Shown one piece after another: positions 21,963 through 25,124 of a stretch of 25,124 nt of DNA. The notes beneath the pieces were generated by a model. It was given only the letters and a program-made list of their open reading frames with translations, made no database searches and was not told where the DNA came from. This stretch comes from Rhodospirillaceae bacterium UBA4479 (GTDB taxonomy: Bacteria; Pseudomonadota; Alphaproteobacteria; Rhodospirillales; Casp-alpha2). Each line of letters begins with the position of its first letter. Positions within the stretch are counted from its first letter, which is position 1. The stretch lies in assembly GCA_002389175.1 (NCBI GenBank), contig DGNZ01000058.1, forward strand, positions 1 through 25,124, written 5' to 3'. The translations under genes and the position numbers were made by a program.

Positions 21963-22379
21963 ATGAAAACAGAAACCAAGAAACACCCCACCGGCTGCCC
22001 GGTTGCTTTTGGCCTCGATATCTTTGGGGATCGCTGGACCCTGCTGATCATCCGCGACATGTTGCTGCACGGTAAAAGAACGTACAGCGATTTCCTGGCG
22101 TCGGACGAAAAGATCGCCACCAATATTTTGGCGAACAGAATGAGGCATCTAGAGGACGAAGGCGTGGTCACGCGGGCACGCGATCCTGAAAATCGCCGTA
22201 GTTTTATCTATACGCTCACCGACAAAGGATTGAGCCTGACACCCGTGCTGCTTGAAATCGTGCGCTGGAGCGGCGATTACTTACGCCTAAACAAATATCG
22301 GCAGGATTTGGTCCAGCGGATCGACAGTGACCGCGATGGGCTGATCGCTGAGATTTATCAGCGGGTCCAACGTAAATAA
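21963..22379 (+). CDS. HxlR-family winged-helix transcriptional regulator
   Basis: The 138-residue HxlR-type DNA-binding protein has conserved CPVAFGLDIFGDRWTLLIIR (12-31), the recognition helix region KIATNILANRMRHLEDEGVV and the wing RRSFIYTLTDKGLSL. The single cysteine C12 is at the position used as a redox or electrophile sensor in YodB/QorR-like members, so it may sense quinones or electrophiles. It probably represses both itself and the divergent YdhR-like gene through the two palindromes at 21887-21942. The start at 21963 gives the normal family N-terminus. The lyase gene follows 27 bases downstream on the same strand and may be partly co-transcribed. Confidence 0.93.
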   Translation: MKTETKKHPTGCPVAFGLDIFGDRWTLLIIRDMLLHGKRTYSDFLASDEKIATNILANRMRHLEDEGVVTRARDPENRRSFIYTLTDKGLSLTPVLLEIVRWSGDYLRLNKYRQDLVQRIDSDRDGLIAEIYQRVQRK

Positions 22380-22406
22380 GCGGCAACTAACAGGTGAGAA
22401 CAAAAA

Positions 22407-23447
22407 ATGACAGCAATTGACGGAGCAGAATTTGCGCCCGATCCATCACGGCCACAGGCACTTTTGAGTGCCTGCCCCGTTTATGCAGAAACGCCACTGT
22501 CAGCAATGGACTTGGGGAAAAATACGCAAGTCCTGGTCAAAGACGAAAGCGCGCGCATGCGTCTCGGATCGTTCAAGGCGCTGGGCGGCACCTACGCCGT
22601 CGCGCAAATGATCAACGATGCCTGGCGTGAAGCTGGCAACGCACCACTGACACCCGAAGAATTCACATCAGACGCCGCCAAAGAGATCGCATCGACGATG
22701 ACATTCATGTGCGCCAGTGCCGGGAACCACGGCCTTTCGGTGGCAGCGGGTGCTAATATTTTTGGTGCCAAAGCGCGCATTCATTTATCCGAAGAAGTCC
22801 CCGAAGGTTTTGCCGAGCGCCTGCGCGGTATCGGTGCCGAGGTTGTGCGGTCTGGCCCGACGTACGAAACCAGCCTGGATGCCGCCAACAAGGATGCTGC
22901 GGAAACTGATGCGCTGCTGCTCGCCGACGGCTCGTGGCCCGGTTACACGTACCGCCCTTCGTTGGTCATGGAAGGCTATACCGTCATTGCCGAGGAAATG
23001 CGGCGCGCGTTCAAACGTGGTGCGCAACCCTGGCCGACGCATGTGTTTTTGCAGGCTGGTGTCGGCGGATTGGCATCTGCCATCGCCTACATGATCCGCC
23101 GCAATTGGACCGAACAACCCGACATCATCATCGTGGAACCCGAAGCAGCACCGTGTCTTAAAAACAGCCACGAAGCGGGCAAGATCGTCCACGCCCCCGG
23201 CCCCGTATCGAACATGGGCCGTCTGGATTGCAAAGACCCGTCTTTGGTTGCGTTTCATGCGCTTGAAAAATGTGATGTGAGCTACGTGACAGTCACGGAC
23301 GACGAGGCCAACGCCGCCGTCGCTGCATTACAAGGTTACGGGATCACGTCGACCCCATCTGGTACGGCGGGCTACACCGCATTATTAAAAGCAGGCCTGC
23401 CCGATGATGCCCACCCATTGGTGATCATCAGCGAGGGAGCCGTTTAA
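22407..23447 (+). CDS. Diaminopropionate ammonia-lyase-like PLP enzyme (fold-type II)
   Basis: The 346-residue enzyme has PLP lysine K57 in MRLGSFKALGGTYA, SAGNHG (104-109), the glycine-rich phosphate loop AGVGG (217-221) and a terminal ISEGAV. The stretch SWPGYTYRPSLVMEGYTVIA matches the diaminopropionate ammonia-lyase (DpaL/YgeX) group, which splits 2,3-diaminopropionate into pyruvate and two ammonia, better than threonine dehydratase. It is shorter than typical DpaL (about 400 residues), and SAGNHG replaces the DGNHG of YgeX, so the true substrate may be another beta-substituted amino acid such as beta-hydroxyaspartate or serine analogues. The start follows AGGTGAGAA. It precedes the dialkylglycine decarboxylase-like gene by 75 bases and probably shares a transcript. 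Confidence 0.8.
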   Translation: MTAIDGAEFAPDPSRPQALLSACPVYAETPLSAMDLGKNTQVLVKDESARMRLGSFKALGGTYAVAQMINDAWREAGNAPLTPEEFTSDAAKEIASTMTFMCASAGNHGLSVAAGANIFGAKARIHLSEEVPEGFAERLRGIGAEVVRSGPTYETSLDAANKDAAETDALLLADGSWPGYTYRPSLVMEGYTVIAEEMRRAFKRGAQPWPTHVFLQAGVGGLASAIAYMIRRNWTEQPDIIIVEPEAAPCLKNSHEAGKIVHAPGPVSNMGRLDCKDPSLVAFHALEKCDVSYVTVTDDEANAAVAALQGYGITSTPSGTAGYTALLKAGLPDDAHPLVIISEGAV

Positions 23448-23522
23448 AATACTTCTTCTGAAAACACCGCTTGATATGAGTGGCGGATTCATCCGACGAT
23501 ATCTCCCAAAGGGAGAAGCATC

Positions 23523-24833
23523 ATGGATGAAGAACTCAGAAAAGCGGCACGCGAACATCTGATCCGCTACGGTGGGGACACGTTCCCCAACCTGTTTACC
23601 GAGGCCAAGGGCTGCATCCTGCGTGATGACACCGGGCGTGAAATCTTGGATTTCACATCGGGTCAAATGTGCGCCACCATCGGGCACAATCATCCGAACA
23701 TCATCAAAGCCGTGGAACGCGCTGGGCAGACCGCATACCACATGTTCAGTGGCATGATCCCCGAAGCGGTCGCAGAACTCGCCCTTCGGATCGCACGCGA
23801 CTGGATGCCGGATGGCCTGACCAAATCTCTTTGGATCAACACCGGATCCGAAAGTAACGAAGCCGCCCTGCGCATGGCCAAAATGTATACTGGCGGGTTT
23901 GAAGTCATCGCCATCGGTGGGTCGTGGCATGGTGTGACCGGGGCCGCATCATCGGCATCGTTCGCCAGTGACAGGCGGGGCTACGGCGTACCGACACCTG
24001 GCGTGTTCGCAATTCCCGAACCCAACGCATACCGACCCCACATCGATGCGGGCAGCCCTGAAGAATCCGCGATGGCAGGTCTGGAACTGGGTCTTAAAAT
24101 GTTCGACATGACATCCGCCGGACAACCCGCCGCAATTATCGTGGAGCCCATTATTAGCGCGGGCGGCGTATTGGTGCCGCCGAAATGCTTTATCGAAGGA
24201 TTACGCAAAGCCGCCGACGAGCGCGGCATGCTGTTGATCTTTGACGAGGCACAAACCGCGTTCGGGCGTATTGGTACGCGCACGGGAGCGGAGTATTACG
24301 GCGTCACCCCAGACATCATGTCCGTGTCGAAAACGCTGGGTGGCGGCCTGCCACTGGCGGGCGTGATTACGACAAATGCCATTGAGGAAAAAGTGCACGA
24401 ACGCGGCTATAACTATTACACCAGCCACGTGTCTGACCCGTTGTTGGCATTGGTCGGGCTGGCTGTTTTGGACACATTAGAAGACGAAGATTTGCTGACC
24501 CGGTCTAAAACCATGGGGGCCTACCTGCGGGGCCGCATGGAAGACTTGCAGCAAAAATACGAGGCTATTGGGGATATCCGTGGTGCTGGAATGCTGCTGG
24601 GCATCGAGTTGGTGACCAACCGCGAAACCCGCGAACCGCATCACGAGTTGGGCGAGATCACCACCAAGAAATGCTATGAGTATGGTTTGAGCATGAATAT
24701 CAAACGCCGCAAAGAACGCGGTTCGGTCTGGCGGATTGCGCCACCGCTGACGATTTCCGAAGACGAGATCGACCGCGGAATTGAGATTTTGGATCGATCA
24801 TTACGAGAATCGCTCGATGAGCTCGCACATTAG
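23523..24833 (+). CDS. 2,2-Dialkylglycine decarboxylase-like class III aminotransferase
   Basis: This 436-residue class III PLP enzyme matches Burkholderia dialkylglycine decarboxylase (DgdA) along its length as I recall that sequence: REHLIRYGG, LDFTSGQM (Q48, DgdA Q52), SWHGVTGAASSAS (W135, DgdA W138), DEAQTAFGRIGT (D241, Q244), SKTLGGGLPLAG with PLP lysine K270, YYTSHVSDPL and RIAPPLTISEDEID with R404 for the carboxylate. DgdA decarboxylates 2-aminoisobutyrate or isovaline and then transaminates pyruvate to alanine. One active-site difference: the DgdA Ser215 position reads Ala (EPIISAGG, A213). The start follows GGGAGAAG. It lies after the lyase gene and before the HAD gene, all on the plus strand. 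A pure aminotransferase of related specificity remains possible. Confidence 0.83.
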   Translation: MDEELRKAAREHLIRYGGDTFPNLFTEAKGCILRDDTGREILDFTSGQMCATIGHNHPNIIKAVERAGQTAYHMFSGMIPEAVAELALRIARDWMPDGLTKSLWINTGSESNEAALRMAKMYTGGFEVIAIGGSWHGVTGAASSASFASDRRGYGVPTPGVFAIPEPNAYRPHIDAGSPEESAMAGLELGLKMFDMTSAGQPAAIIVEPIISAGGVLVPPKCFIEGLRKAADERGMLLIFDEAQTAFGRIGTRTGAEYYGVTPDIMSVSKTLGGGLPLAGVITTNAIEEKVHERGYNYYTSHVSDPLLALVGLAVLDTLEDEDLLTRSKTMGAYLRGRMEDLQQKYEAIGDIRGAGMLLGIELVTNRETREPHHELGEITTKKCYEYGLSMNIKRRKERGSVWRIAPPLTISEDEIDRGIEILDRSLRESLDELAH

Positions 24834-24924
24834 AATAATCGATACACCAAAAGCCATTATCAGTTTTCCTGACCTAAAGCGCTCCGCCATAATCGCCTGA
24901 ACATAAATTCAGTTGGAGAACATC

Positions 24925-25124
24925 ATGGAAGATATCGGCGTCCTTGCCCGCGAAACCAACGTCCTCGTTTTCGATCAGTACGGCACCATCGTCGATATGC
25001 AGCAGGGTCTGACCGACGCCGTTGGCGATTTTCTAAAAGAAAAAGGCTGGGACGACGAGCCGCATCGGTTCGTGACCTGGTGGCGGCGCACGCACTTTGA
25101 AAATTCCATGATCGATGCGCTGTG
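24925..25124 (+). CDS. HAD-superfamily (haloacid dehalogenase-type) hydrolase, 5' part (cut by window)
   Basis: The window ends after 66 codons. ATG 24925 follows GGAG with a 6-base spacer. The residues LVFDQYGTIVDMQQGLTDAV contain HAD motif I (DxxGT, nucleophilic aspartate D17), with the Tyr-Gly-Thr version typical of 2-haloacid dehalogenase-like class I HADs, and the cap domain begins after it. Catalytic activity, phosphatase or dehalogenase, cannot be judged from this fragment. It continues the direction of the lyase and decarboxylase genes, with a 91-base gap (24834-24924) that shows no clear terminator. Confidence 0.85.
   Translation, partial: MEDIGVLARETNVLVFDQYGTIVDMQQGLTDAVGDFLKEKGWDDEPHRFVTWWRRTHFENSMIDAL

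Noticed and set aside
22785..23258. 157-codon minus-strand frame opposite the DpaL-like gene
   Set aside because: Antisense to conserved PLP-enzyme sequence; no start signal or family match.

Overview
The window reads as chromosomal DNA of an alphaproteobacterium with moderately high GC. A marine or soil Rhodospirillales-like lineage is the best guess. Supporting signs are many LysR-, GcvA- and HxlR-type regulators, amino-acid catabolic islands, a CheY-like protein with a C-terminal GPDRRRR tail, and intergenic palindromes of the GTCATTCCCGCG and GTCATCCCGGA types. This placement rests on gene content and style, not on a marker gene. I see no rRNA, tRNA, CRISPR array, integrase, transposase or phage gene. 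Gene order is dense, with many short overlaps.

Layout. (1) 1-663: the 3' part of a flavin-dependent luciferase-like monooxygenase. (2) 671-5857: a LysR regulator divergent from a five-gene operon. The operon encodes a D-cysteine desulfhydrase / L-cysteate sulfo-lyase-type PLP enzyme and a polar amino-acid ABC importer (binding protein, two permeases, ATPase). A hairpin with a T-tract follows the binding-protein gene. (3) 5854-8386: a DinB-family protein, a peroxiredoxin-like protein and a divergent epoxide hydrolase. (4) 8557-12285: a GcvA-like LysR regulator divergent from an SHMT-fold PLP enzyme, and a convergent FAD-dependent DAO-family oxidase. Paired palindromic repeats sit at both convergent junctions and upstream of the oxidase. 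(5) 12452-17626: an RND/MMPL exporter, a LolA-like periplasmic protein, an outer-membrane beta-barrel and a TetR regulator, all on the minus strand. They look like a three-layer envelope lipid or hydrophobic-molecule export cassette. (6) 17815-20728: a lone receiver-domain protein, AzlCD-type branched-chain amino-acid exporter subunits, an AraC regulator and a RidA-family protein. (7) 20729-21231: a repeat-rich intergenic stretch. (8) 21232-22379: a tandem-duplicated YdhR-like protein divergent from an HxlR regulator, with two near-identical palindromic operators between them. (9) 22407-25124: a diaminopropionate ammonia-lyase-like enzyme, a 2,2-dialkylglycine decarboxylase-like enzyme and the start of a HAD (haloacid dehalogenase-type) hydrolase.

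Common thread. The window is rich in unusual amino-acid chemistry: four different PLP enzymes (two fold-type II eliminases, one SHMT-like, one dialkylglycine decarboxylase-like), a DAO-type oxidase, an amino-acid importer, an amino-acid exporter and a RidA-type protein. Several enzymes lack a residue that is catalytically important in the named family: the SHMT Glu base, the dialkylglycine decarboxylase Ser, and the RidA Arg. The exact substrates may therefore differ from the default annotation.

The most interesting signals are the RND/LolA/barrel cassette with a 24-bp operator-like palindrome shared with a response-regulator gene, and the HxlR tandem operators facing a tandem YdhR gene. The possible alpha,alpha-disubstituted amino-acid theme is next. 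I did not find an obviously unprecedented multi-gene system. The cassette in (5) and the PLP islands are the best candidates for new biochemistry.
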